From contig JADJWN010000002.1 in assembly GCA_016716335.1 (NCBI GenBank), positions 1 through 64,000 of the forward strand: a DNA stretch of 64,000 nucleotides, written 5' to 3'. The DNA comes from Saprospiraceae bacterium. GTDB lineage: Bacteria; Bacteroidota; Bacteroidia; Chitinophagales; Saprospiraceae. Numbering within the stretch: position 1 is the first letter of the stretch; every line of letters begins with the position of its first letter. Shown one piece after another: positions 18,938 through 31,063 of this stretch. Below the pieces are notes generated by a model, which was not told where the DNA came from, made no database searches, and saw only the letters and a program-made list of their open reading frames with translations. Both the position numbers and the translations under genes were made by a program.

Positions 18938-18980
18938 TATAAAAGTTTGGTTTAATATATCATTTGTATCTTATTAACAA

Positions 18981-20423
18981 TCAAGAATTATGCCATTTTT
19001 GCATATCCATCACATGGTGAAGCAGCTTTTTGTCCTGTTTTTTGCCGGAGACGCATTGCATCCCAAAAGGCAATCCACTTTCATCCAAGGCTTCCGGGAC
19101 AGATATGGCAGGCAGCCCGCAGAGATTGGCGAGTACGGTATAAATATCCGACATGTACACCTTGAGAGGGTCGGAGGGGGGATTTTGGATTTCCCAGGCA
19201 GTCTGTGTCACCGTGGGAAGCAGCAAGAAATCGTAGTTTTTAAAGAGCGTATCCATAAAATCATGGATCAGCCGCCGTACTTTCTGGGCCTTGGTATAAT
19301 AGGCATCATAGTATGCCTCACTCAGTACAAAGGTGCCCAGCATGATGCGTTTTTTTACTTCATGCCCGAAACCTTCTGTTCTGCTTTTGACATACATTTC
19401 TTCCAGTGATTGATATTGTGCAGTCCTGTATCCATATCTTACACCATCGTAACGGCTGAGATTGGAGGATGCTTCTGCTGTTGTGAGTATGTAATAGCAT
19501 GGCACGAGATAATCCAGCCAGGGAAAGGATATTTCCTCCACCTCATGACCTTGGGATTGTATTCTCTGGATATTTTGTCTGAATGCCCATGCAAAGGCAG
19601 AATCCATATTGTCTGAATTCAGCAGTTCCTTAAAAACAGCTATTTTTTGAGGAGAGCCGGCAAATGTATCTTCCTGATCGGGGGAATCTGCATAAAGCCG
19701 GTTACGGTACATGGTGACATCCATCGGATCTGCAGATGATATTATTTCCATCACACGATGTATATCTTCCGGATTGTGGGCCAGCAGCCCGATCTGGTCA
19801 AAGGAGGAGGCATATGCTATGAGTCCATACCGGGATACAAGGCCATAGGTAGGCTTAAAACCATACACCCCGCACATGGAAGCGGGCTGACGTACCGAGC
19901 CACCGGTATCAGTACCCACGGCTACCAGACAGGAATCTATCTGCACCGCTACTGCTGCCCCACCACTGGAACCGCCGGCAATCCTGTCAGGGTCGGCTGC
20001 ATTGCGTACTGCACCATGAATACAATGGGTACTCGCTGATCCCATACCAAATTCATCACAGTTGGTACGACCTATAATAACAGCACCTGCCTCCAGCATA
20101 TATTGTATGGCTGTCGCATGATACACACTGCGGAAACCATCCAGAATCCGGGAGCCGGCGCTCACCTTGTGGTCCTTGATACATATCAGATCTTTGACAG
20201 AAATGACGCAGCCGGTCAGTGGGCCGGGCAACTGCTGATGTGTGCGGATATGATGGTCTATCTGTTCTGCCGCATGCATGACTTCTTCCCTGAATATTTC
20301 CGTATATGCGTTGAGGTGGCTGGTTTTCTCAATCTGTGACAAATAATACTTCACAAGTTGCTGCATAGTCAGATTACCGTTCAGCAATTCCGTTTGAATG
20401 TATCTAAGGTCTTTTCCCTCCAT
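18981..20423 (-). CDS. gatA: Asp/Glu-tRNA amidotransferase subunit A
   Basis: Amidase-signature subunit of GatCAB, which releases ammonia from glutamine to convert Glu-tRNA(Gln) and/or Asp-tRNA(Asn) to the amides. The 480 residues carry the complete Ser-cisSer-Lys triad: Lys77 in CVISVKDL, Ser152 in IAGGSSGGAAVAV and Ser176 in TDTGGSVRQPA. GFKPTYGLVSRYGLIAYASS, typical of GatA, follows. gatB and gatC are not in this window. The composite repeat begins about 100 bases upstream of its start, so its promoter lies inside or next to the repeat. Confidence 0.93.
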   Translation of the reverse strand: MEGKDLRYIQTELLNGNLTMQQLVKYYLSQIEKTSHLNAYTEIFREEVMHAAEQIDHHIRTHQQLPGPLTGCVISVKDLICIKDHKVSAGSRILDGFRSVYHATAIQYMLEAGAVIIGRTNCDEFGMGSASTHCIHGAVRNAADPDRIAGGSSGGAAVAVQIDSCLVAVGTDTGGSVRQPASMCGVYGFKPTYGLVSRYGLIAYASSFDQIGLLAHNPEDIHRVMEIISSADPMDVTMYRNRLYADSPDQEDTFAGSPQKIAVFKELLNSDNMDSAFAWAFRQNIQRIQSQGHEVEEISFPWLDYLVPCYYILTTAEASSNLSRYDGVRYGYRTAQYQSLEEMYVKSRTEGFGHEVKKRIMLGTFVLSEAYYDAYYTKAQKVRRLIHDFMDTLFKNYDFLLLPTVTQTAWEIQNPPSDPLKVYMSDIYTVLANLCGLPAISVPEALDESGLPFGMQCVSGKKQDKKLLHHVMDMQKWHNS

Positions 20424-20529
20424 ATATCCTTACAAGAGAAGTTTTCTCATAAAATTTAGTTGTATCCCACATTTTGAGCCTGCAAAACTAATGCAATCTG
20501 GCAGTTATTCGACTATTTTTTCATTTATG

Positions 20530-21490
20530 GATAAAGTTGTTGATACAGTTTATGGGGTTTATGGAGTTTATAGGTTTATTGTGGATTTGCGAAGTTGCGG
20601 ATTCGCTAAGTTGTTTATGTGGTTTATGGGTTTGTGGGGTTTATGCATTTAAGGTGTTGTGGTGCTGTGGTGTTGTGGTTTTTTGGTTTTTTGGTTGTGT
20701 GGTTTTATGGTGTTTTGGTGATGTGGATCATGGTAGGTAGTGATTTGCTTTGCTCAGTTGATAAGGTTTATAGGGTTTATAGGTTTATTATGGATTTGCG
20801 AAGTTGCGGATTCGCTAAGTTGTTTATGTGGTTTATGGGTTTATGGGGTTTATGCATTTAAGGTGTTGTGGTGCTGTGGTGTTGTGGTTTTTTGGTTTTT
20901 TGGTTGTGTGGTTTTATGGTGTTTTGGTGATGTGGATCATGGTAGGTAGTGATTTGCTTTGCTCAGTTGATAAGGTTTATAGGGTTTATAGGTTTATTAT
21001 GGATTTGCGAAGTTGCGGATTCGCTAAGTTGTTTATGTGGTTTATGGGTTTATGGGGTTGATGAGGTTTATAAGGTTTATAGGGTTGATAAAGTTTATAG
21101 GGTTAATGAGCTTTGGTGATGTGATGATGTGGTGATGTGGTTTTTTGGTTTTTTGGTTGTGTGGTTTTATGGTGATTTGGTGATGTGGATCATGGTAGGT
21201 AGTGATTTGCTTCGCTCAGTTGATAAGGTTTATAGGGTTTATAGGTTTATTGTGGATTTGCGAAGTTGCGGATTCGCTAAGTTGTTTATGTGGTTTATGT
21301 GGTTTATTGGGTTTATAGGGTTGATAAGGTTTATAGGGTTTATGGGTTGATCACACAGGGTCGTGATTTTCCTCGCTGGAGTGTTCAAAGTTCGAGTGTT
21401 TCCGCCCTCGGCGGATTCGAATCGTTCATAGTTCATCGTTTCCGCCGCCGGCGGATTCATCGTTCGAGTGTTTCCGCCTCTGGCGGATTC
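20530..21490 (+). repeat. composite G/T-rich repeat, locus 1 (209-bp tandem units)
   Basis: Non-coding stretch of strongly G/T-rich sequence on the plus strand. A unit containing TTTGCGAAGTTGCGGATTCG, then TTTATGTGG phrases, a GTGTTGTGG/TTTTTTGG run and GGTAGGTAGTGATTTGCT recurs at a period of 209 bases (key segment near 20575, 20784 and 20993). A fourth, shorter and altered unit follows near 21246. Units 1-3 differ at only a few bases. The tail (21360-21490) carries three TCCGCC-N3-GGCGGA palindromes. The same parts occur in the same order at 31.3-31.8 kb. Open frames through it are long only because of low complexity. Confidence 0.9.
21401..21487. repeat. three TCCGCC-N3-GGCGGA palindromes
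   Basis: Perfect six-base inverted repeats with three-base loops at 21401-21415, 21441-21455 and 21473-21487, each followed by TTC and mostly preceded by GTT. CGTTCATAGTTCATCG-type sequence separates the first two. The last lies 18 bases past the stop of the giant protease gene and could end its transcript, though no U-run follows. They resemble REP-type palindromes; no transposase is present. Confidence 0.8.
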
Positions 21491-21504
21491 AAATCATTTC
21501 CCTA

Positions 21505-24500
21505 TCACCTTACCACAGTCAGATCTCCTCTGCGGATATGGATTTTTCCTTCGCCATCCTTGTAACGGATCAGATATACATATACAGCAGGCAGTACGTA
21601 GCTGCCCTGATAACTGCCATCCCAGCCTGAATCTTTTCCATTGCTCAGGTCTGCCATTACATTACCCCATCTGTCATAAATATAACACTCCAACAAAGTG
21701 ATACCCTCCGGTACATGCAACTGCCAGAGACGGTTGGGCCCATCACTGCCCGGAGCAAATACATTGGCAAGGGTCCAGTCCTGTGCGGATACCCTTATCT
21801 CCACAGTCTGATTATATACACAACCTGAGACGTGGGTCATGGTCACCGTGAGTTCTGTATCTCTGTCAGTGTTCACGATAGTCTCTGTACACGCAGTACA
21901 GCTTACAGCCCAGGCAGGTGACCACCGCACCTCCCACTCTGTACTGTCCAAGCCTGTGGAGAGCGGTATGCCTGTGCCCGGTTGCATCTGTATCTGATGA
22001 AAAACAGGAAGGTCAGCCAGAGAAGATACATCCGGATTGATCCATTCATAGGATACTGTACATTCGGGGTCAGTGAGCAGTATTACGTGAGCAGGGCCTG
22101 CTGCCTGATATACTGTGCTCCGTGTTGTATCTCCGTTGCTCCATATTGCCTGCCATGCTTCTGTCATCTCCACCGATGCCTGAACGGTGCCGTTGTCACA
22201 GTCGGCTTCCAATACAGGAGCATCGGGTAGTTCAGGCATATATACTTCTGCTGTGTAGCTGTCTGTACAGCCCCTTACGTTGATCTCATGGATGTGGTAG
22301 CTGCCGGCCCTGATAATCTCCTGACCTCGGTACCACAAGGTATCTCCCGGACAGAGTACAAAGCTGACGGTCTCTGCAATGACCGGCAATGCTTCCACTA
22401 TGGCTGTCACCTGTTCATCACAGGGCTGTGCCGGTACTGTGTAAGGATACACTCCTGCTGAGGTGATATACTGCCCCTGTATCTCTATCGTATCACCGGC
22501 ACAGATACGGATGCTGTCGGTACGCACAGTGACCGGTAATATCTCTATCTGTATCGCCGAGATACTGTCACATCCTACCGCTGCGGTATGCATGGATTCG
22601 TATATACCGGCTTCTTTTATCCATCTGTCAAACACAAACAGGGAGTCTCCTGTGCAAATACTTACATCCGTAAGGGTACGTATCTGCTCTGACACCCGCA
22701 CCTCTACCCGGCTGATACTGTCGCAGCCGTTGACTCCTGTATATGATTCAGTAAAAATGCCTGATGATGCTGTCCACCGGTCATGCACCCACACGCTGTC
22801 GCCGGCACATATCCGGTACTCCTGATACTCTGATACCACAGGCAGTACTATCACTTCAAAACTGACTATGCTGTCACATCCTGTCTGTACCGAACTGAGC
22901 CTGATCTCTTTCATCCACGGCTCTGTGATCCATTCGCCATCAATATTTACTGAGTCACCGTCACATATCTGCGTACGGAGGTAATGATGCTGAGGCTCTG
23001 CAATGTTCAGCTGAAGGTGTATAATACTGTCACAACCGTAGGTGGTATGCAGGGTATCTGAATACATCCCCTCACTATGGTAGTATCTGCCATTGAACAG
23101 TACAGAATCTCCCCGGCATATCTGAGCTGAAAAAAGCTGTTGTAAGCCTCTTCCACCTCCAGATGCAGTATATATACCGTATCGCACTGACCGGTGGTAT
23201 GACTGTAGGTGCCTCCGGCACTGATGATATCTCCATAAAACTCCACCGTCTCACCACTGCAGATCGTCCTGTATTCACTTGCTGTGTGAGCTGCCTGTAT
23301 ATCAATAAAAATGCTGTCCACCGAGATACATTCGCCTGTCTGAGCCACAGCTATGAGCAAAGCAGGTACAGCGGTGTGTACCTGCACCCTCAGGCAGCTA
23401 TCACAATCCACCATGTCTGCCGGAAACCATCGCACTGCATCATAGGGATAGCTTATCTCAAGTGCATATTGCTCTTCGGGACAGATGCTGATGTCGGGCC
23501 CCAGGTCCAGGTCGGTGGTATTGTCTGTGGTGATGCGGATGCTGTCTCTGTATATCCTGCCGCAGTGGTCTGTAGCTTCTACATAGTGCAGACCATCGAA
23601 GGATGTAGAATAAACCGCTTCTGTACTCAGGTCACTCCACAGATAACTGCTGAATCCTGCTCCGGCATCCAGGGTGATCACTTCGCTGCTGCATTTGATG
23701 ATGTCGGGGCCGATGTCGAGGGATTTTTCTTCGAGATCAAAGGAAATATAGGCTGTGTTATTGTTGTAATTACACTCATAAATATCTGTAAATACAGAGC
23801 TCTCCAAACCGGGGCCAAATCCGCCTTCATTAATCGTCCACCACATACCGGTCTGTCCTGCGGGCAGGGGTATAGCAACCCTGAAGGTATCCCTGTACTG
23901 ATACTGCATGAGGATGTTATCATACTTAAAGCACCATTCTGTAATTTCTAATGGTGAGTTTTGACCGCCGTTTATCCTCGGGTCTGTAAAATAGCAACCA
24001 CCGCTGATACAGGGTACATCTGATTGAGCACCTTTATTATCTGTGGCGATATAAAAAATCAGACTGTCTCCCGTACATTCGTATGACAATATATCGATCG
24101 TCAGATCAGGGCCTTTCAGGTCAAGGACAAATACATTATTGGTATAGTCACACTCTGCGATGGCTGTGTTGGTAAAGGATGGTGGAAAAATGCCACCCGT
24201 CTCATTAATTACGATAAACATACTATCCACTCCGCTCAGTTTTTGCATCCGGATACAGGTATCACTTCTGATAGCTATTTTATCTATCATCGAAGATCCA
24301 ATTCCCATATCAGGCAGAAAGCACGATACGTACACCATCAGTGCGGAATCACCTGCAATACTCGACCGGGGTGAAAAACAAATCTCGATACTATCTCCCA
24401 AACATCGTGAAGTGGCTGTAATCGTGAGATCCCGATTGTGTCCCGGCCATACATAACAGCCTTCCTGCGTACGGTAAGTGGCCTGCACCATAAAGTTATT

Positions 24501-27500
24501 ATATGGTTGTGGGCAAGTAAGCTGTATACATGAGTTGGTATCAAAAAAAGCGGCAGCGTTTTGTTGGTATCGTGGGATAGTGAGGTCGTCATTGACTTGG
24601 GTAGGATTGTAGGCGTACTGATTCCACACTGATCGGGCAGGTGCCCATGGTGTGGTGGCGGACTCGAAGCAGTAGAGACGCGTCTCCTTTTTGTCAACTC
24701 TGCTGCCTGAGATGATAATTTCCGCTTGTCCATCGTTGTCAATGTCAGCGATTACAGGATATTCATTCCATGTTTTACTCCAAGAGTTGGAAAGAATCAA
24801 TTGTAATTCCAGTGGCCCCTTCTATTATTCTTAGATAGGTCTCATCTCTATAAATCAACTCTTGTTTTCCATCTTGATTAAAATCAAACATTGTGACTCC
24901 TGTGGTACCTGATTTATCTGTGGTATTGATGGAGTATAAAATTTCCAAAGCACCAGTGCTGGAATTATACTTATACATTCGTAATAATTGATTATACACC
25001 ACCCCTATCTCAGGGATACAATCCCCATCTACGTCACCTACAAAAGGTATGCTGCCATCAAAAGAATTTTCAGGCATCGAGGGATTTTGCACCTGCGCCA
25101 TTAATACGCCAGTTCGTGGATTCCATATGGAGAGTTTTCCTTGTATTCCCAGATTAATATTATTACTTTCAACAACTATGATTTCAAGTAAACCATCGCC
25201 ATCTATATCAGCCACCGCACATTTTCCATCTGATACCCCTGCTGGTGCTTCGACGATATTGGAAGTATTACCTATAGTATCATAGATATTATTGATTACG
25301 ATCTGATGTACATACTTACCTGTTATCAATTCAGGCTTTCCATCATTACCCAATACATCTGCGGCTATGGATATTATCTGAACACAATCATTATTACCAC
25401 AATCTTTGTTTTTTCCTGTGTATATCGCATCGCCTGTCTGACCATTAAATACAACACTTCCAAGATATACTTCGGGATGTCCATCATGGTTAAAATCTGA
25501 CAATCCTACTGCGCCAAAAGCATATTTTAGTGGATAGTTTGTTCTAAATATTTCATTTCCATATTCACCCAATGATATTATAGCTCCTAAAGAATATATA
25601 TAGGTTTGAATTTTATTTGTGATGGTATTTTTCCCAACGGCAGGATGGATTAGTAATTCAAAAAATGAATATTCAGGAAAAATTCTAAAAGTGTCTAAGA
25701 TTGAACCATCAAATCCATTAAAAACCGCAGAATAGTTTTTTACTTTTATTTAGGCCTCCTTTTCCATAAATAGTCACTATTTCAGGTCTGCCATCATTAT
25801 TAATATCAGCTACGATGTAAGCAGAAACCACGGGAGATAACACTGTTAAATTTTCACTTTCCCATTTCATTTTCATTTTAATATTTGGGAAACTATCGGG
25901 TACAAACTCACAAGTCGGCTTACATTGTGATTGATAAGCTGAATTATCACAAGGGCAGTCAGGGTCAAAGCCATCTACCAGGCCATCTCCGTCATCATCT
26001 ATTTCATTGCCACAGATTTCTCTGCCATCTGTCGAGAGCGTGATAAAAATACATTGTATATCGCCACAATGCTCACCTGTGGCTTTAAGACATAGACGCA
26101 CAAAATCAAGATCATTGATAAGCAAGCTATCTTTAGACACGGTAGATGTATGTACTGTATCGCCATACAAATTTTTCACAAACCATTCTGACTTTAAAGC
26201 TCCAAAGGAGCAATCTTCAAATACCAAATAATCTTCCTTGACTTCATAATAGAAACACGCTTCCACAGGACAATATACTGTGATATTACGACTGAATATG
26301 TCCGAATCACATAATGTATCCCCACTATTTGCAATCAAACTTACGTTAACACTTCCCACATGATCAAATAAGTAAGTATGATCAAATTGTGTACCCACCG
26401 TTATACCATCTATCGACCATACATAATTTTGTCCGTTGACTGATTGATTGATTATGGTCCATGTAGATCCCAACGCTATCGAATCAGGTAGTGAAAATAG
26501 TGCCATTACTTCATCTTCACATGGTGGCAAGCAAACACGAGATGACAATAATGAACTATATTTTTCTTGAATAAAAAATAGCATACGGTCAGCCTGACCT
26601 TGGGTGAAATGTTTTAAACATTGATAGCGGTTGTAATCCATAAAGTTAGTGTGGTCGTCTGCTTGATCTCCTAATCCACCAAGTGATATCGGTCTGAATG
26701 GGTTATTGGTCGATACATCATTTATGTCGGTAGTACATGAGTTTATATCGGTAAAACAATGTTCAAAATTACGATTGTCTGGTGGCGTATCACAAACTTT
26801 ATCTCCATCCACTAAGCAATTATCATTTTTACATCCTCCTTTAAAGGTGTGGTCTAATCCTAAAGCATGTCCCATTTCATGCACAAATACAATATCGTTG
26901 AGTGCTGATGTTCCCAGAACATCAGACTGAACAAATGCAGTCTGATAACCACCGAAACCAGCTATATTGCAATTCCCACCAATACAAGCATTCTTAACAA
27001 TATAAATATTAAAGTATTGAGAATCATCATACTTTACAATACTTCTAACAGCATTCAAACTACCAGGTGTGGACATGTCAGTAAAGGCACTCTGATGTCT
27101 GGTAATTCCAGTAAATTCATTATTATTATCATCTCTCCGGGCAATACAAAATTGAATCTTAGTGTCAACACCTTTTTCGTCAAAATAGTCACCCACATTT
27201 GCAAAAGCATCATTCAGGTGTTTAAGCCCCTTTAGTATTTGATCGTCAGATATATTTTCTGGTCCGTTATTATGGATAACATGAAAAACGACAGGTATGG
27301 TGATATTCTGATTTCTTAATTTTCCTAATGTTTTGTGTACTTGTTTTGCATACGCTTCTTCAATTACTTCAGTTTGTTTTATATGTTCAGGATTTTGTAA
27401 GTGTAGGTGTTCATATTGATCAGAACCACAAAAAAAAGGAGCCTGCGACCATGCTAGTTGTATGGTCATAAATGCGATATAAGTCCAAATATTTTTTAAT

Positions 27501-27508
27501 AATCTCAT
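21505..27508 (-). CDS. giant secreted M43 metalloprotease with FG-GAP repeats and T9SS type B tail (three frame breaks)
   Basis: Read across three one-base frame breaks this is one protein of about 2,000 residues. Order: signal peptide (1-21); M43 pappalysin-like protease with HEMGHALGLDH at 210-220 (zinc ligands His210, His214, His220) and a downstream NFMDY turn; a PKD-like domain; an acidic DDDGDGLVDG segment. Then come at least seven FG-GAP/calcium repeats (DINNDGRPEI, DIDGDGLLEI, DVDGDCIPEI and others) and a CARDB-like region. Next are about six repeats of roughly 70 residues with C-x-GDS and GCDS, and last the gliding-motility-associated C-terminal domain (NVFAPGSDGPNRLW to GDLTVVR). 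It should be exported by T9SS to the cell surface. Breaks: T6 at 25736-25741, AAA at 24791-24793, A6 at 23130-23135. The part above about 24.8 kb is AT-richer than the rest. Confidence 0.8.
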
Positions 27509-27523
27509 CCTGAAAATTTAATT

Positions 27524-27554
27524 AAGCAAGGGAGTGCATCAGACTCCCTTGCTT
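27524..27554 (-). terminator. intrinsic terminator between the two M43 genes
   Basis: A perfect 12-base stem (AAGCAAGGGAGT with ACTCCCTTGCTT, seven-base loop) lies 7 bases past the stop of the upstream M43 gene and 16 bases before the ATG of the next. On the minus strand it is followed by AATTAAATTTTC. It probably ends the transcript of the second M43 gene and separates the two units. Confidence 0.7.
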
Positions 27555-27560
27555 GATTGT

Positions 27561-30500
27561 TTATCGTAAAATGATCAACTTTTCGATTTGTATCATTTCG
27601 CCCGATTGTTTTGTAATTTTGACAAAATGAATACCTGCTTTCAATGACTGTGTATCAATATTAGTATTTGTGTCAAATACTTTATTGATTGCTACTCTGC
27701 CCAACTGATCGATGATCTGGACAGTGTACTGTGCGACTTTCGAATTTAAGATCTCAATATTCAAATTTTGATTTGTAGGGTTTGGATATATTTTTACGTC
27801 AATATTGTTATTGGCTAATCCAGTTCTGTTTTCTGTACTCCTGTTTCCACTTTCACCACAATCTGCATCACAATCCGGAAAACTGATATTGAATGAAAAA
27901 CAAACCGGGTTGCCGGTTCTGTCACAAGCATATATGATGAGTTCATAGATTTGATTAGTATCAAAGGCACACGGCATAGTAATAGATGCTTCATAACTTA
28001 AATAAGCTCCATTGCCAGATATAAAACCTGTACTTAATGTAATATTTTCACTCCCACTTAATGTAGCAAAAGGTCATTTCCACAAACACTATATTCAGAT
28101 GAAAATAACCATACATCATTCATAGTAACATTATAAGTGACTGCTCTATCTGACACATTGCAATTTGTGGCAGATGTAACTTTTGTGCCCCAATCTATAC
28201 AATTGTCAGGAATAGGTGGACATGGCTGTATATCAATAATAAGTGTGAAGCAATGAGAAACACCATCTATTTTTATACACAACAATGTTGAAACATCAAA
28301 ATCGCCTTTTTTAGTCGTATTAATAGTAAAGTTTACTGTGGCTGTACTGTTATTTGGGTTAAAAGTGACATTCTGTCCATATCCAACTTCAGTAGATTCT
28401 GAACTACATTCCGCAAATACAAACCCAGGAGGTAAATTAATTATCACATTCCCTGAATATGAATAATTGTCATCAAGTGGATTAGTGTCTGCACAAGCAG
28501 CAGTGGCTGTGACTTCGCCCAAACACTTTTCGCAGGCCTTACCTGAAAAAATCAAATTGTAACAAATGACATTCCCAATTGAATCACACAAATTGAGATA
28601 TCCTGATACATCTTGATTCAGCAAATCAAAACCTACAGGAGTGACTACTTTAATGCCAAATTTAATTATATCCTTTGTAACATCATTCGGATCATCATTG
28701 ATCCTATACGAGGATAACTGAATATTCATCAACTGAGAACCTGAAATAACACCAACATCTTTACAAGACCCTGTACCATCCGGAACAGTTATTGAAAAAT
28801 TAGCAATGAATGAATTATTTTGGCTAGTATCCTGCTCACAAGTCTGAAGGTGTACAGTGAGTGATTGGCATGCAGAAGGACATTCATTAGAAGTTGCTGG
28901 TGTATTAACCGTTTTGCAATTTGTTGCAGCCGTTTCCTGATCACAAGCGATTGTAAGACACACCTCGCATGGGCCTGTTGGTAGATCTACAATAACATTT
29001 TGTCCAGACATAGACACACCATTGCATAGGAAATTCCATGTATATTGGTCTCCATCTCCATCAATATTGCTTCCACGAAAAACTTTTGGGCACAGTTCAT
29101 CAAAAGTAAAATCTGGGTTTGTTGTACAAGAATTTTCCTGACAAAGTACTTTAATGCTTTTTACTAACCAATTGCTTTCATAGTAATTATCCACAGCTAT
29201 TTTATTAATTAAAAATAGGTGCATTGACATATCTTCTGTTGGTAAAAAATTAAATGACTCTTGAACAAAATCAGATTCAAGAAAATTATACACTTTTAAT
29301 TCTTCATATGTCATTTGAAATAAGTTGCCTGCAGGAATTCTGTGTATAACTGTATCGGAGGTGGGATCCAAATAGGAATCAGAATTGGGGCATAAACCAA
29401 TATCCAGAGTAGAAATTATTGCAGGATATGGAACACCGGGATTAGCAATTGGGTGTGTTACCAGATAGTCCACAATAATATTGTAAACTCTATTTTTTTT
29501 GAAAAAAATCTTATTTTGAGAAACTAATCCTTCTGTATTTCCACCTGAACCGTTTATTACTGCTGCTACTACTCCGTTTTTACTATAAATGTCAGGGTCC
29601 CCAACTTTATTTTTCCAGTTACAAATTTTATTAAAACTTAAATTCCTGAAAGGAGCTGCAATAAAGTTATTTCCGTAAATAAAATTTGATTCTAAAAAGT
29701 TGCCATTAGATAACAAATTACATTCAGTAGCAGGTAAAAAACAAGGTTCTGGGCCAAATACTTTAATTTTAACACACTTTCTGTTTATACAATTGTTGTT
29801 TGACGCTTTGAGACAAACGGTGTAAAATCCTCTTTCGTTAAACTGATAAGTTAAATTTTCTTCATTAAAAGTTTCATTATTAACTTGCCAGACGTATTCT
29901 GTAGCATTAGTTGTCTGATTTAAGAATGTTAAAGCATTTCCTTCAAATACAGATGTAGAATTCACATCAAAATTAGCAGCAACACTTGTACAGGCAGGTT
30001 CACAACCTAAGGAATTTATCAGAGTAGATCTTAACGTCATTAATGCACTTCTCATTCTCATTATCTGTTCGGATGTAAACTTATTTCTACAAGAATTATC
30101 TGTTTAATTCATATGATTTTCTACAACATTATTTGTATATACGGACATATAGCAGTTCAAATAATCAGATTCATTACAAGGAAACCAATTCATTGGTTCA
30201 TTTTGATATGGATGGGGTCTGGTGTCACAAACCATATCTCCATGTACATGACAGTCCACATTTGAAGGACAAATATTATAGCTTGTTGATCCTTGAAAAG
30301 TGTGATACAAGTTTAAAAAATGTCCTGCTTCATGAGAGAAAACTTTTGAAAAACCAGAAATTCCTGTTGCGCCAATTTCAAGCACAATACCATCCACACT
30401 ATCATCTGCTACCGGGAATGTGGCAAATCCAAGTACCGAACCAGCAATATTGTGTACCACCCAAACATTCAGATAATCTGTGTTTGGCCAATTACTAAGT

Positions 30501-31024
30501 GCCTTTAAGGCTATTTCATTACTACTAACTCCTAAAGTCATGCCTAGTGATTCATAGTTCCCAGTTCCTGTTCCATTCACTCTCTGTATTCCAGTAATGT
30601 TATTATTATTCCCATCAAATTGAGAATTACCTTCAGGATCTCTTTGGGCTAAACAAAATTCAATTTCTACATCATTCCCAAGCATTGGGTTATCTCTGAA
30701 GTCAGAATTTAGATCGTTAAGTGCTTGTAATATCTGAGCATTCGAAATGTTTGAAGACACACCAACGGGTTCGCCTAAATGAATAATATGAAAAACAACA
30801 GGAATAGTATAAACAGCATTATTCATAATTGCTTGTGGGCTATTATTCATCATAAATTGCGTCCTTTCTTCAGCTTGATTCATCAAAAACTGAAAATCAG
30901 GTGTTTCTGAAATTTGATATTATAAAATTTCATCAAACGCACAATTCATATTTTGGGCATAGTTTACCTGATGTAAAACTATTAATCCAATAACCAATAT
31001 CAAAAACTTGAATCTTCTCGCAAT
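27561..31024 (-). pseudogene. second secreted M43 metalloprotease, decayed, T9SS type A tail
   Basis: One reading unit of about 1,154 codons. The signal-like stretch RRFKFLILVIGLIVLHQVNYA is in frame but begins with ATT at 31022-31024 instead of ATG. An in-frame TAA interrupts at 30920-30922. The M43 protease follows, with HEAGHFLNLYHTF (zinc site, with Asn where the family usually has Gly). A second in-frame TAA at 30104-30106 sits where the family has Tyr (NHMN-stop-TDNSC). A PKD-like domain and Cys-rich beta domains follow, then a frame break at A4 28068-28071. The end is a type A T9SS domain (IYPNPTNQNLNI to IEKLIILR). Only the last break looks like a homopolymer error, so true decay is plausible. 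The whole gene is AT-rich. Confidence 0.7.
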
Positions 31025-31053
31025 AAAGTTGGAATATTGGGAATATAAATTCG

Positions 31054-31063
31054 CCCCCCCCCC
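31054..31063. repeat. ten-base C tract upstream of the M43 pseudogene
   Basis: C10 on the plus strand (G10 on the coding strand), 30 bases before the presumed start. Tracts like this change length by slippage and can switch promoters. Its length could also be misread, as other homopolymers here seem to be. Confidence 0.7.

Noticed and set aside
20537..21350. Plus-strand open frames of 67-80 residues through the G/T-rich array
   Set aside because: They repeat with the 209-base unit, have low-complexity composition (Trp/Phe/Val/Gly runs), overlap one another and lack start signals. They are by-products of the repeat.
23163..23951. 262-residue plus-strand frame
   Set aside because: It is antisense to the Cys-rich repeat part of the giant protease, whose coding sense is supported by domains; no signal or motif is seen in the shadow.
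30104..30922. In-frame TAA codons read through as sense (recoding)
   Set aside because: No other gene here uses TAA as sense, all well-supported genes end normally, and no recoding structure is visible. Mutation or error explains it better.
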